This document shows positions 1-6,703 of a stretch of 22,980 nucleotides of DNA, piece after piece. Below the pieces are notes generated by a model. It was not told the origin of the DNA. It ran no database searches and was given only the letters and a program-made list of their open reading frames with translations. Positions within the stretch are counted from its first letter, which is position 1. Every line of letters starts with the position of its first letter. A program made the translations under genes and the position numbers. Location of the stretch: positions 1 to 22,980 of the forward strand of contig JAEWPC010000039.1 in assembly GCA_023460795.1 (NCBI GenBank). The letters run 5' to 3'. The stretch is from Bacillota bacterium. GTDB lineage: Bacteria; Bacillota; Bacilli; Paenibacillales; Paenibacillaceae.

Positions 1-306
1 CCGCTAAATCGCAAACTCGCGTCACCACGCGGCTGTAGCCGCACCACACGCCGCTAAATCGCAAACACTCGTCACCACGCGGCTGTAGCGTCACCACACG
101 CCGCTAAATCGCTAACTCGCGTCACCACGCGGCTGTAGCGGCACCACACGCCGCTAAATCGCAAACTCGCGTCACCACGTGGATGTAGCGGCACCACACG
201 CCGTTAAATCGCAAACTCGCGTCACCACGCGGCTGTAGCGGCACTACACGCCGCTAAATCGCAAACACTCGTCACCACGCGGCTGTAGCGTCACCACACG
301 CCGCTA
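1..306. repeat. 50-bp tandem repeat array A
   Basis: Six consecutive units of exactly 50 bp start at 1, 51, 101, 151, 201 and 251, followed by a 6-base partial unit (301-306). Units begin CCGCTAAATCGC and differ at only a few positions. Units 2 and 6 are identical although four units apart, which suggests block duplication. Across most unit junctions TAGCGGC and GCCGCTA form a 7-bp inverted repeat with a 7-base loop (for example 136-142 with 150-156). A 50-bp period is not a multiple of three, so the array cannot be a coding repeat. It lies directly upstream of the lon promoter. The left edge is cut by the window, so the true copy number is unknown. The unit shares a core with the array at 21241-21655. 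Confidence 0.97.
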
Positions 307-363
307 TGTTCCTGAGCTAAGGGGATACCGTCGACACACTTTCCAATTGTTGGGTGTTCATTT

Positions 364-392
364 TTGCGGCGGGCGAATACATTTGGTACAAT
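364..392 (+). promoter_or_regulatory. Probable sigma-A promoter of lon
   Basis: TTGCGG (364-369) and TACAAT (387-392) are separated by 17 bases. The lon start is 47 bases downstream of the -10 box. I see no direct-repeat CtsR operator between promoter and gene. The call rests on consensus match and position only. Confidence 0.6.
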
Positions 393-439
393 GACGAAAG
401 ATTTAACTAGCTCCAGATCCTTCGAGGAGGTGCCCAATC

Positions 440-2875
440 ATGGGAACCGGCAAACAGAAAAGCCGCTCCATTCCACTGTTGCCCTTGCGCGGGCTGCTCG
501 TCTACCCAAGCATGGTGCTGCATCTGGACGTAGGCCGCGAGAAGTCGGTCAAAGCGCTGGAGCAATGCATGATCGACGACCACATGATCCTGCTCTGCTC
601 CCAGTCGGAGGTTAATATCGAAGAACCTACTCAGGAGGATATTTACCGCGTAGGTACGATCGCCAAAGTCAGGCAAATGCTCAAGCTGCCGAACGGCACG
701 ATCCGCGTTCTCGTCGAGGGCGTAAGCCGGGCCGAAATCGAACAATACTTGCCGAACGACAATTTCTACGAGGTGCTTACGCACGAGCTGCATGAAGGGC
801 AGACCAACGATTCCGAGTTGGACGCTCTTATGCGCGCGGTACTAAGCCAATTCGAACATTATATCAATCTGTCCAAGAAGGTTACGCCGGAGACGCTGGC
901 CGCCGTATCGGATATCGATCAGCCGGGACGTCTGGCGGACGTGATCACGAGCCATCTGTCGCTCAAAATCAAGGACAAGCAAGAAATTCTCGAGACCGTC
1001 GAAGTCCGTCCGCGGCTTGAGAAGCTGCTCGACTTCCTGAACAACGAGCGCGAAGTGCTCGAGCTTGAGCGGAAGATCAGCCAGCGCGTCAAGAAACAGA
1101 TGGAGAAGACGCAGAAGGAGTATTACCTTCGCGAGCAAATGAAGGCGATCCAGAAGGAGCTCGGAGAGAAGGAAGGCCGCGCGGGCGAAGTCGAAGAGCT
1201 CCGTAACCAGCTGGCCGAAGCCGAGCTGCCGGAGAAAATCGCCGCCAAAGTCGAGAAGGAAATCGATCGTCTGGAGAAAATGCCTGCAGCGTCCGCGGAA
1301 GGCGCCGTAATCCGCACGTACGTGGAATGGCTGCTCGCGCTGCCGTGGACGAAGATGACCGAGGACGATCTCGACATCGCCAAAGCCGAGTCGATTCTCG
1401 AGGCGGAGCACTTCGGACTCGATAAGCCGAAGGAACGCGTCCTCGAATACTTGGCGGTGCAGAAGCTCGTCAAGAAGCTGAAGGGGCCGATTCTATGCCT
1501 CGTCGGTCCGCCGGGCGTCGGCAAGACGTCGCTGGCGCGATCCATCGCCAAGTCCCTCGGACGCGAGTTCGTGCGAATCTCGCTCGGCGGCGTCCGCGAC
1601 GAAGCGGAAATTCGCGGCCATCGCCGCACGTACGTCGGAGCGATGCCGGGACGCATCATTCAAGGGATGCGCACCGCAGGCTCGGCGAATCCCGTGTTCT
1701 TGCTCGACGAGATCGACAAGATGGCGATGGACTTCCGGGGCGACCCTTCGTCGGCGTTGCTCGAAGTGCTCGATCCGGAGCAGAACGCCACGTTCAGCGA
1801 CCACTACATCGAAGTGCCGTACGACTTGTCCAACGTCATGTTCGTAACGACGGCGAACGTCGTTCACAATATCCCAAGACCGCTGCTCGACCGGATGGAG
1901 CTGCTGCATATTCCCGGCTACACCGAGCTCGAGAAGCAGCAGATCGCCGAGCGTCACCTGCTGCCTAAGCAGAAGCGGGATCACGGTCTGGAGCCGGAGC
2001 AGCTCGTTCTCGAATCGGATGCGCTGCTCGCGCTGATCCGCGAGTATACGCGCGAATCCGGCGTTCGCAACATGGAGCAGCAGTTGGCTTCGATCTGCCG
2101 CAAGGCGGCCAAAGCGATCGTCTCGAACCCGGAAGCCGCGCCTTACGTCGTCGACGTGGCGAAGCTGAAGGAGCTGCTAGGGCCTTCCAGGTTCCGCTAC
2201 GGCATGGCCGAGCAGGAAGACCAGATCGGCGCGGTTACGGGGCTCGCTTGGACGGAGGTCGGCGGCGACACGCTCGTCATCGAGGTCACGGTCATGCCGG
2301 GCACGGGCAAGCTGACGCTGACGGGCCAGCTGGGCGACGTCATGAAGGAATCGGCGCAAGCCGCGTTCAGCTACACGCGCAGCCGCGCGAAGGAGCTGGC
2401 CATCGACCCGCAGTTCCACGAGAAGAACGATATCCATATTCATATTCCGGAAGGCGCCATCCCGAAGGACGGTCCTTCCGCGGGCATCACGATGGCGACC
2501 GCGCTTATCTCCGCCCTCACGAACCGCACCGTGTCCCGCATGGTCGCGATGACGGGCGAGATTACGCTGAGAGGGCGCGTGCTGCCGATCGGGGGATTGA
2601 AGGAGAAATCGCTGGCGGCGCATCGCGCGGGCATCAAGAAGGTGCTTATACCGAAAGACAACGAGCGCGATCTGCGCGACGTTCCAGAAAGCGTGCGAGC
2701 CGACCTGACTTTCGTTCCGGTATCGCACATGGACGAAGTACTCCGCCACGCGTTGTCCGACGCATTCGGCAAGTTCGCGGTCGCGGCGGATGAAGGCGAT
2801 GACAACCTGCAAGGCAAACCGTTCGTGCAAGCGAACGAAGAACCGGAGGATACCCCGCCTTTAGGCACTCACTGA
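440..2875 (+). CDS. lon: ATP-dependent endopeptidase La (Lon protease)
   Basis: Lon is a cytoplasmic homo-oligomeric AAA+ serine protease that unfolds and degrades misfolded and regulatory proteins. The 811-residue product has the full family layout: N-terminal substrate-binding domain (about residues 10-205), coiled-coil linker (about 205-310), AAA+ module with Walker A GPPGVGKT (356-363) and Walker B LLDEID (421-426), and a C-terminal protease domain. The catalytic Ser680 lies in KDGPSAG and Lys723 in GGLKEK; they are 43 residues apart, as in the E. coli Ser679/Lys722 dyad. The ATG is preceded by a strong GAGGAGGTG site at 424-432. ysxC follows 18 bases after the stop, so the two are probably co-transcribed, as in B. 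subtilis. The acidic tail beyond about residue 785 is variable. Nothing is missing. Confidence 0.98.
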   Translation: MGTGKQKSRSIPLLPLRGLLVYPSMVLHLDVGREKSVKALEQCMIDDHMILLCSQSEVNIEEPTQEDIYRVGTIAKVRQMLKLPNGTIRVLVEGVSRAEIEQYLPNDNFYEVLTHELHEGQTNDSELDALMRAVLSQFEHYINLSKKVTPETLAAVSDIDQPGRLADVITSHLSLKIKDKQEILETVEVRPRLEKLLDFLNNEREVLELERKISQRVKKQMEKTQKEYYLREQMKAIQKELGEKEGRAGEVEELRNQLAEAELPEKIAAKVEKEIDRLEKMPAASAEGAVIRTYVEWLLALPWTKMTEDDLDIAKAESILEAEHFGLDKPKERVLEYLAVQKLVKKLKGPILCLVGPPGVGKTSLARSIAKSLGREFVRISLGGVRDEAEIRGHRRTYVGAMPGRIIQGMRTAGSANPVFLLDEIDKMAMDFRGDPSSALLEVLDPEQNATFSDHYIEVPYDLSNVMFVTTANVVHNIPRPLLDRMELLHIPGYTELEKQQIAERHLLPKQKRDHGLEPEQLVLESDALLALIREYTRESGVRNMEQQLASICRKAAKAIVSNPEAAPYVVDVAKLKELLGPSRFRYGMAEQEDQIGAVTGLAWTEVGGDTLVIEVTVMPGTGKLTLTGQLGDVMKESAQAAFSYTRSRAKELAIDPQFHEKNDIHIHIPEGAIPKDGPSAGITMATALISALTNRTVSRMVAMTGEITLRGRVLPIGGLKEKSLAAHRAGIKKVLIPKDNERDLRDVPESVRADLTFVPVSHMDEVLRHALSDAFGKFAVAADEGDDNLQGKPFVQANEEPEDTPPLGTH

Positions 2876-2893
2876 TGGGAGAAGTCGGTCACA

Positions 2894-3547
2894 ATGAAAA
2901 TTAAGCAAAGCGAGTTTGTAATAAGCGCGGTCGGCCCTGCGCAATATCCGGAAGACGGTTTACCGGAGATCGCCCTGGCCGGCCGCTCCAACGTAGGCAA
3001 GTCGTCTCTTATCAACAAGATGCTGCTCAGACGCAATTTGGCGCGCACGAGCGCGCAGCCGGGCAAGACGCAGACGCTGAACTACTATAAGGTGATCAGC
3101 GAGGCCGGCGAGCTTTTTTATGTTGATTTTCCCGGTTACGGTTATGCAAGGGTGTCTAAATCAGAGCGCGCGGCATGGGGCAAAATGATCGAACGGTACT
3201 TGAAGGACCGCGAGCCGCTTAAGCTCGTGCTTCAGCTCGTGGACTTCCGCCATCCGCCGTCCGCGGAAGATCAGAACATGTTCGCGTGGCTGTCTCACTA
3301 CGGCATCCCGATGTGCGTCGTCGCCACCAAAACCGATAAAGTGTCGCGTTCCCAGTGGCCGAAGCATTCGAAGATGATCCGCCAGACGCTCGGCATGCCG
3401 GGACACGTTCCGCTTGTCCTCTTTTCCTCCGAAACGGGCCAAGGAAGAGATGATTTATGGAGCATTATCGCGCAATCGGCAGATATGACGATGAAATCCC
3501 CCTCTGAACCCCCTAAACTCGCGCAGGAAACCGAGGATAACGGGTAA
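2894..3547 (+). CDS. ysxC: Ribosome biogenesis GTP-binding protein YsxC/EngB
   Basis: This is a TrmE-Era-EngA-EngB type GTPase that in B. subtilis is essential and acts late in 50S subunit assembly. The 217-residue product shows G1 GRSNVGKSS (30-38), G3 DFPGYG (78-83), G4 TKTD (145-148) and a G5-like SSETG near residue 179, with the switch I region TSAQPGKT (52-59) in between. Length is slightly above the usual 195-210 residues because of a charged, proline-containing C-terminal tail. The ATG has GGGAGAAG upstream and lies 18 bases after the lon stop. The lon-ysxC pairing is conserved in Bacilli. Downstream, a separate promoter-like element suggests the next gene is at least partly independent. 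Confidence 0.96.
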   Translation: MKIKQSEFVISAVGPAQYPEDGLPEIALAGRSNVGKSSLINKMLLRRNLARTSAQPGKTQTLNYYKVISEAGELFYVDFPGYGYARVSKSERAAWGKMIERYLKDREPLKLVLQLVDFRHPPSAEDQNMFAWLSHYGIPMCVVATKTDKVSRSQWPKHSKMIRQTLGMPGHVPLVLFSSETGQGRDDLWSIIAQSADMTMKSPSEPPKLAQETEDNG

Positions 3548-3627
3548 AAGTTTGGCTGGATCGCGTGAGGAATCGTTTTTTGAGCGTTTTTTACGGAAAA
3601 ATCAAGACTCGGCGGCAAGAAACAAGG

Positions 3628-3670
3628 TTGTGAATCCGGTATAATAAGACTAAGCAAGACGGTTTCACAA
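3628..3670 (+). promoter_or_regulatory. -10 box bracketed by an 11-bp inverted repeat, upstream of the 3701 gene
   Basis: A consensus TATAAT lies at 3640-3645, without a recognisable -35 hexamer at the right distance. It sits between TTGTGAATCCG (3628-3638) and CGGTTTCACAA (3660-3670), which are inverted copies of each other with one mismatch and arm centres 32 bases apart. This is either a regulator operator spanning the promoter or, on readthrough transcript from ysxC, an RNA hairpin with a 21-base loop. The promoter role is inferred from the -10 box and its position 56 bases before the start codon. Confidence 0.5.
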
Positions 3671-3700
3671 TTTGCTACACAATGGAATTGAGGAGATTTT

Positions 3701-4291
3701 ATGGCTCAACGGGTAGCCACGGAGTATGTGAACGCCAGCTTTTTACTTCCGGAATCCGAAATGCCGAGATTGATCTCTCTTTGCGAGCTCCAACAGGTGA
3801 AGATGCAAGTCTTCGTGTTGGATTACGGCAATCAAGAGGTCGTGTTAGGAGACGTCGCGGGCGGTGAGACGATCCGCTTGACGTTCGAGAGAATGAATGG
3901 TCAGTTTCGTTGCGTGCTTAGTTGCCGAGTCGTTCAGCCTCATTTGAACAATGCGCTGCGCAAGCTCGTATCGTCCTTCAAAGGAGATGCGGTCGTTAAT
4001 CGGATTTATCCTGGATTTACGATGGTTTATCATTATATACGGGGAGCCGTCGTGCGGATCGTGGAATGCAGCGGCAACAACGTGCGCACGGTGTTCGAGC
4101 ACCGGGATACGGCAGGGCTGCTGGAAGCCAGGTTCAAGCTGGTCTCGGTCGAGGGCGAGATCGAAAGATTGCGCGGAGCGGTCAACGAGCTGCTGGACAT
4201 CCGCAATCAGACGCGTGACGCCGTCCAGATCGCCGACATTGACGAGAAGCTGAAATATCACAGCCGCATGCTGTTCGCGCTGGAAGCTTAA
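3701..4291 (+). CDS. Protein of unknown function with C-terminal helical/coiled-coil region
   Basis: I do not recognise this 196-residue protein. The start is secure: GAGGAG at 3690-3695 precedes the ATG, and codon use resembles its neighbours. No signal peptide or membrane segment is visible, so it should be cytoplasmic. Residues about 1-140 alternate short hydrophobic and charged stretches typical of a beta-rich or mixed fold. Residues about 145-196 are strongly helical, with heptad-like leucine and isoleucine spacing (VEGEIERLRGAVNELL), which suggests a dimerising coiled coil. Two cysteines close together (LSC around 69-71, with another in RIVECSG) do not form a metal motif. It has its own probable promoter and a strong terminator at 4307. 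It occupies the place between ysxC and the hem operon where B. subtilis has the membrane protein YsxD, but it is not a YsxD-like membrane protein. Confidence 0.9.
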   Translation: MAQRVATEYVNASFLLPESEMPRLISLCELQQVKMQVFVLDYGNQEVVLGDVAGGETIRLTFERMNGQFRCVLSCRVVQPHLNNALRKLVSSFKGDAVVNRIYPGFTMVYHYIRGAVVRIVECSGNNVRTVFEHRDTAGLLEARFKLVSVEGEIERLRGAVNELLDIRNQTRDAVQIADIDEKLKYHSRMLFALEA

Positions 4292-4306
4292 TTTTGCCAC
4301 CCTGGG

Positions 4307-4331
4307 GAGCCGTAGATACGGCTCTTTTTAT
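4307..4331 (+). terminator. Rho-independent terminator after the 3701 gene
   Basis: GAGCCGTA (4307-4314) and TACGGCTC (4317-4324) form a perfect 8-bp stem (7 bp if a 4-base loop is preferred), followed immediately by TTTTTATT. It lies 15 bases after the stop codon and separates this gene from speD. Confidence 0.92.
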
Positions 4332-4439
4332 TGTTGCTTAGGAACGCAGCGATTCTCTCGGGAGCCGTTTCGGGCCGATGCCCGATTTTCCTAAGCTGGG
4401 CGCGGGGTCGCGGGGGGTAAAGACGTACAAAAAAAAGTA

Positions 4440-4468
4440 TTGCAATTCATGCCGATAGATGTTATTTT
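4440..4468 (+). promoter_or_regulatory. Possible speD promoter
   Basis: TTGCAA (4440-4445) and TATTTT (4463-4468) are spaced by 17 bases in an AT-rich pocket. Transcription would begin near 4475, just before the structured leader. A competing TTGACA at 4477-4482 has a better -35 but only ATTCAC at the matching -10 position. Neither is certain. The stretch 4332-4439 between terminator and promoter shows nothing recognisable. Confidence 0.35.
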
Positions 4469-4488
4469 TAGTTTCGTTGACAACACAA

Positions 4489-4596
4489 TAGGAACCAGGA
4501 TTCACTCTCAAAGGAATACAGACAGATTCCCTCCAAGTGAATGACGTAGGTCCTAGCGGATGAAAAGTTTCACACATTTTATTCCTAGGAAGGGGG
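4489..4596 (+). promoter_or_regulatory. Structured 5' leader of speD (candidate cis-regulatory RNA)
   Basis: Three nested helices can be drawn: P1 TAGGAACC (4489-4496) with GGTCCTA (4549-4555), with one bulged A; P2 ATTCACT (4500-4506) with AGTGAAT (4536-4542), perfect; and P3 GGAAT (4513-4517) with ATTCC (4526-4530), perfect with an 8-base loop. The P1 3' strand, TCCTAG (4551-4556), is also complementary to CTAGGA (4585-4590), which overlaps the long Shine-Dalgarno AGGAAGGGGG (4587-4596). The two pairings exclude each other, which would allow translational switching. No known riboswitch class is recognised. The helices were found by eye without energy calculation. Confidence 0.45.
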
Positions 4597-4605
4597 AACC
4601 GAAAG

Positions 4606-5004
4606 ATGGAATATTCAACTTTCGGAAGACACGTTGCGGTAGACACATGGGGAGGAAACGTTGATCTGTTGAACAGCGCGGAGCTGCTTCAATCCCACAT
4701 GGTAGAAGCCGCTGAAGCGTGCGGCGCAACCGTTCTCTCGGTTCAAGCCAAACAATTCGAACCGCAAGGCGCTACGGTACTCGTACTGCTGTCCGAGAGC
4801 CATCTGTCCATTCACACGTATCCTGAGAGAGGCTTCGCCGCGATCGACTGCTATACTTGCGGCGAGACGGTAGATCCGCAGCTTGCGATCGATTACTTGA
4901 TTAACGTGATCAAGCCGGAGAAGACGTATGCGAAGAAGTTGGTCCGCGGTCTTGGCGAGATGCAAGTCGAAGAACCGAAGATCAAGCTGGCTGAACTCGT
5001 CTAA
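4606..5004 (+). CDS. speD: S-adenosylmethionine decarboxylase proenzyme, prokaryotic SpeD type
   Basis: SpeD decarboxylates S-adenosylmethionine to supply the aminopropyl group for spermidine. It is made as a proenzyme that cleaves itself to leave a pyruvoyl cofactor. The 132-residue product is the short prokaryotic form. The processing site is Glu64-Ser65 in SESH; Ser65 would become the pyruvoyl group, with His70 and Cys85 (in YTCGE) matching the family's catalytic His and Cys at the usual spacing. The ATG follows AGGAAGGGGG (4587-4596) at 9 bases. It is monocistronic, between terminators at 4307 and 5021, and no speE (spermidine synthase) is in the window. Some SpeD homologues act on arginine or ornithine instead, and context here does not exclude that, but the sequence reads as ordinary SpeD. 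Confidence 0.95.
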   Translation: MEYSTFGRHVAVDTWGGNVDLLNSAELLQSHMVEAAEACGATVLSVQAKQFEPQGATVLVLLSESHLSIHTYPERGFAAIDCYTCGETVDPQLAIDYLINVIKPEKTYAKKLVRGLGEMQVEEPKIKLAELV

Positions 5005-5020
5005 TAACGATACTTAATTG

Positions 5021-5049
5021 CCACGGGGCACGCGCCCTGTGGTTTTTTG
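5021..5049 (+). terminator. Rho-independent terminator after speD
   Basis: CCACGGGGC (5021-5029) pairs with GCCCTGTGG (5034-5042) over 9 bp including one G-U pair, with loop ACGC and then TTTTTT. It lies 16 bases after the speD stop. From here to the hemA promoter (5050-5160) no gene or clear element is seen. Confidence 0.92.
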
Positions 5050-5167
5050 TTCGTCATGCCCGCCCTTCCTCACGCCGCGTCGGGCGAGGGAATAGATTGA
5101 ACGCAGCAGGCCGACACTAACAAGAACGGCCTCAGAGCGTGCGCCTGGCATATTCGAAAAGTGTTCA

Positions 5168-5205
5168 AATTTGGCGACAGAGCGGTCGTCCAATTGTGCT
5201 ATAAT
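5168..5205 (+). promoter_or_regulatory. hemA operon promoter, extended -10, with overlapping inverted repeat
   Basis: TGCTATAAT (5197-5205) is an extended -10 element; the hexamer TATAAT is perfect. There is no good -35, as expected for extended -10 promoters. AATTTGGCGAC (5168-5178) and GTCGTCCAATT (5185-5195) form an imperfect inverted repeat with a 6-base spacer lying over the -35 region, a plausible operator. The -10 and the bases after it resemble only the left half of a PerR box. The leader from the likely start site to hemA is about 50 bases. Confidence 0.65.
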
Positions 5206-5255
5206 GAAAATTGATTTTGAAAGGTTACGAATACGCTCCTAAGGAAGGCAGGTGA

Positions 5256-5288
5256 ATGCCCTATGCATCTAATCGTCGTCGGTCTTAA
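5256..5288 (+). other. Ten-codon ORF overlapping the hemA start out of frame
   Basis: An ATG at 5256, 7 bases upstream of the hemA ATG and in another frame, opens a ten-codon ORF (MPYASNRRRS) that stops at 5286-5288 inside hemA. AAGGAAGG (5241-5248) is 7 bases before this ATG, a better spacing than it has for hemA, whose own closest site is AGGTG (5250-5254). It may be chance, or it may divert ribosomes from hemA. Whether it is translated is unknown. Confidence 0.25.
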
Positions 5289-6675
5289 TTATCGTACCGC
5301 GCCCGTTGAAATCCGCGAGAGGTTCGCGCTGTCGGAATCGGAGCTGCCGAAGGCGCTTCAAGCGCTCAAAGCGACGACGGGCATTCTAGAAGGCGTCATC
5401 GTCGCTACCTGCAACCGGACGGAGATTTATGCGGTCGTTGACCGGCTCCATCTGTGCGGGCATTATATTCGTTCGTTCATGGAGCAATGGTTCAACGTGC
5501 CGCGTCAGCAGTTCAATTCCCACTTGTACATGTACGAGGACGATCGCTCGGTCGAGCATCTGTTCCGAGTCGCGTGCGGCTTGGATTCGATGGTGATCGG
5601 CGAGACGCAAATTCTTGGCCAAGTGCGGGACGCATTCTTGCTGGCTCAAGAAGAGAGAACGACGGGAACGTTGTTCAACCGCTTGTTCAAACAGGCGATT
5701 ACGCTCGCGAAACGGGCGCATTCCGATACATCGATCGGCGAGAACGCCGTGTCGGTCAGCTATGCGGCCGTCGAGCTGGGCAAACGCATCTTCGGACGGT
5801 TCGACGATAAGACGGTCATGATCGTCGGCGCCGGCAAGATGAGCGAGTTGACCGCTCAGCACTTGCACGCGAACGGAGCCAAAGAGGTGCTCGTCGTCAA
5901 CCGGACGCTCGAGAACGCGCAAGAACTCGCCAAGAAGTTCCAAGGCCAGGCGTTGTCGCTCGAAGAGGCGATGAACCGTCTCAAGGATACCGACATCGTG
6001 ATCAGCAGTACCGGAGCGCAGCAATTCGTCCTGACCCGCGAGCAAGTCGAAGCGGCGATGGCAAGCCGGAAGAAAAAGCCGCTGTTCCTGATCGATATCG
6101 CCGTGCCGCGGGATATCGAGCCGTCCACCGGCGACATACCGAACGTATTCCTCTACGATATCGACGATCTCGAAGGCATCGTAGAGAACAATATAGCCAA
6201 GCGCCGCCAAGAAGCCGCGATCATCGAAGAGATGATCGAGCTCGAGCAGGAGGCTTACCGTCAATGGTATGCCACGCTTGGCGTAAGCCCGCTCATTCGG
6301 GCTTTGCAAGAGAAAGCCGCGAGCATTCAAGAGAACACGCTAGACAGTCTGCTTCGGAAGCTTCCGGAGCTCGACGATAGGCAAGTGAAAGTGATCCGCA
6401 AGCTGACGAAGAGCATCGTCAACCAAGTAATCCATGATCCGATTCTCCGCATTAAGGAGCTGTCCGCCGAGAAACGCAGCGACGAAGCGATGAAGCTGTT
6501 CGTGCAGCTGTTCGCGCTCGAAGAAGACGTCGCGAAACTTAAGGCGCAGCAGAAGGCGGAGGAGAAGTCCCGCAAGGATGCGACCTTGGCGGCGGCTAAA
6601 GCGCCGGAGACGGCAGTCGGTTCGGGCTTGGATCATGGCGGCTTGCTGTCTAAGCTCGCGGGCGCGCTTCGATAA
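5263..6675 (+). CDS. hemA: Glutamyl-tRNA reductase
   Basis: HemA reduces glutamyl-tRNA(Glu) with NADPH to glutamate-1-semialdehyde, the first committed step of C5-pathway tetrapyrrole synthesis. The 470-residue product has the catalytic domain with GLNYRTAPVEIRE at the N-terminus and the nucleophile Cys50 in ATCNRTE. An NADPH-binding Rossmann motif GAGKM is at 189-193, and the helical dimerisation domain occupies about 320-430. The last 40 residues are a lysine/alanine-rich tail longer than in many homologues. The ATG has AGGTG 8 bases upstream. hemA opens a run of tightly spaced genes up to hemB (28-base gap to hemX). In B. subtilis HemA abundance is lowered by HemX and haem; the adjacent hemX suggests the same control here. 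Confidence 0.98.
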   Translation: MHLIVVGLNYRTAPVEIRERFALSESELPKALQALKATTGILEGVIVATCNRTEIYAVVDRLHLCGHYIRSFMEQWFNVPRQQFNSHLYMYEDDRSVEHLFRVACGLDSMVIGETQILGQVRDAFLLAQEERTTGTLFNRLFKQAITLAKRAHSDTSIGENAVSVSYAAVELGKRIFGRFDDKTVMIVGAGKMSELTAQHLHANGAKEVLVVNRTLENAQELAKKFQGQALSLEEAMNRLKDTDIVISSTGAQQFVLTREQVEAAMASRKKKPLFLIDIAVPRDIEPSTGDIPNVFLYDIDDLEGIVENNIAKRRQEAAIIEEMIELEQEAYRQWYATLGVSPLIRALQEKAASIQENTLDSLLRKLPELDDRQVKVIRKLTKSIVNQVIHDPILRIKELSAEKRSDEAMKLFVQLFALEEDVAKLKAQQKAEEKSRKDATLAAAKAPETAVGSGLDHGGLLSKLAGALR

Positions 6676-6703
6676 CGGTAGGGAAGCGGGAGGCGCTGCC
6701 CTC

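Noticed and set aside
1..306. CRISPR array
   Set aside because: There are no variable spacers: the whole 50-bp unit is repeated, and no cas gene is in the window.
393..439. CtsR operator in front of lon
   Set aside because: No GGTCAAA-type direct repeat is present in the leader.
4477..4505. TTGACA promoter for speD
   Set aside because: The -35 is perfect but the hexamer at 17 bases is ATTCAC, which is poor; it would also start transcription inside the structured leader. Kept only as an alternative.
5199..5213. PerR box at the hemA promoter
   Set aside because: Only the left half (TATAAT, which is also the -10 box) fits; the right half has four mismatches to the inverted repeat.
6578..6703. 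Longer hemX starting inside hemA
   Set aside because: The extra codons are out-of-frame hemA sequence, and GGGAGG fits ATG 6704.
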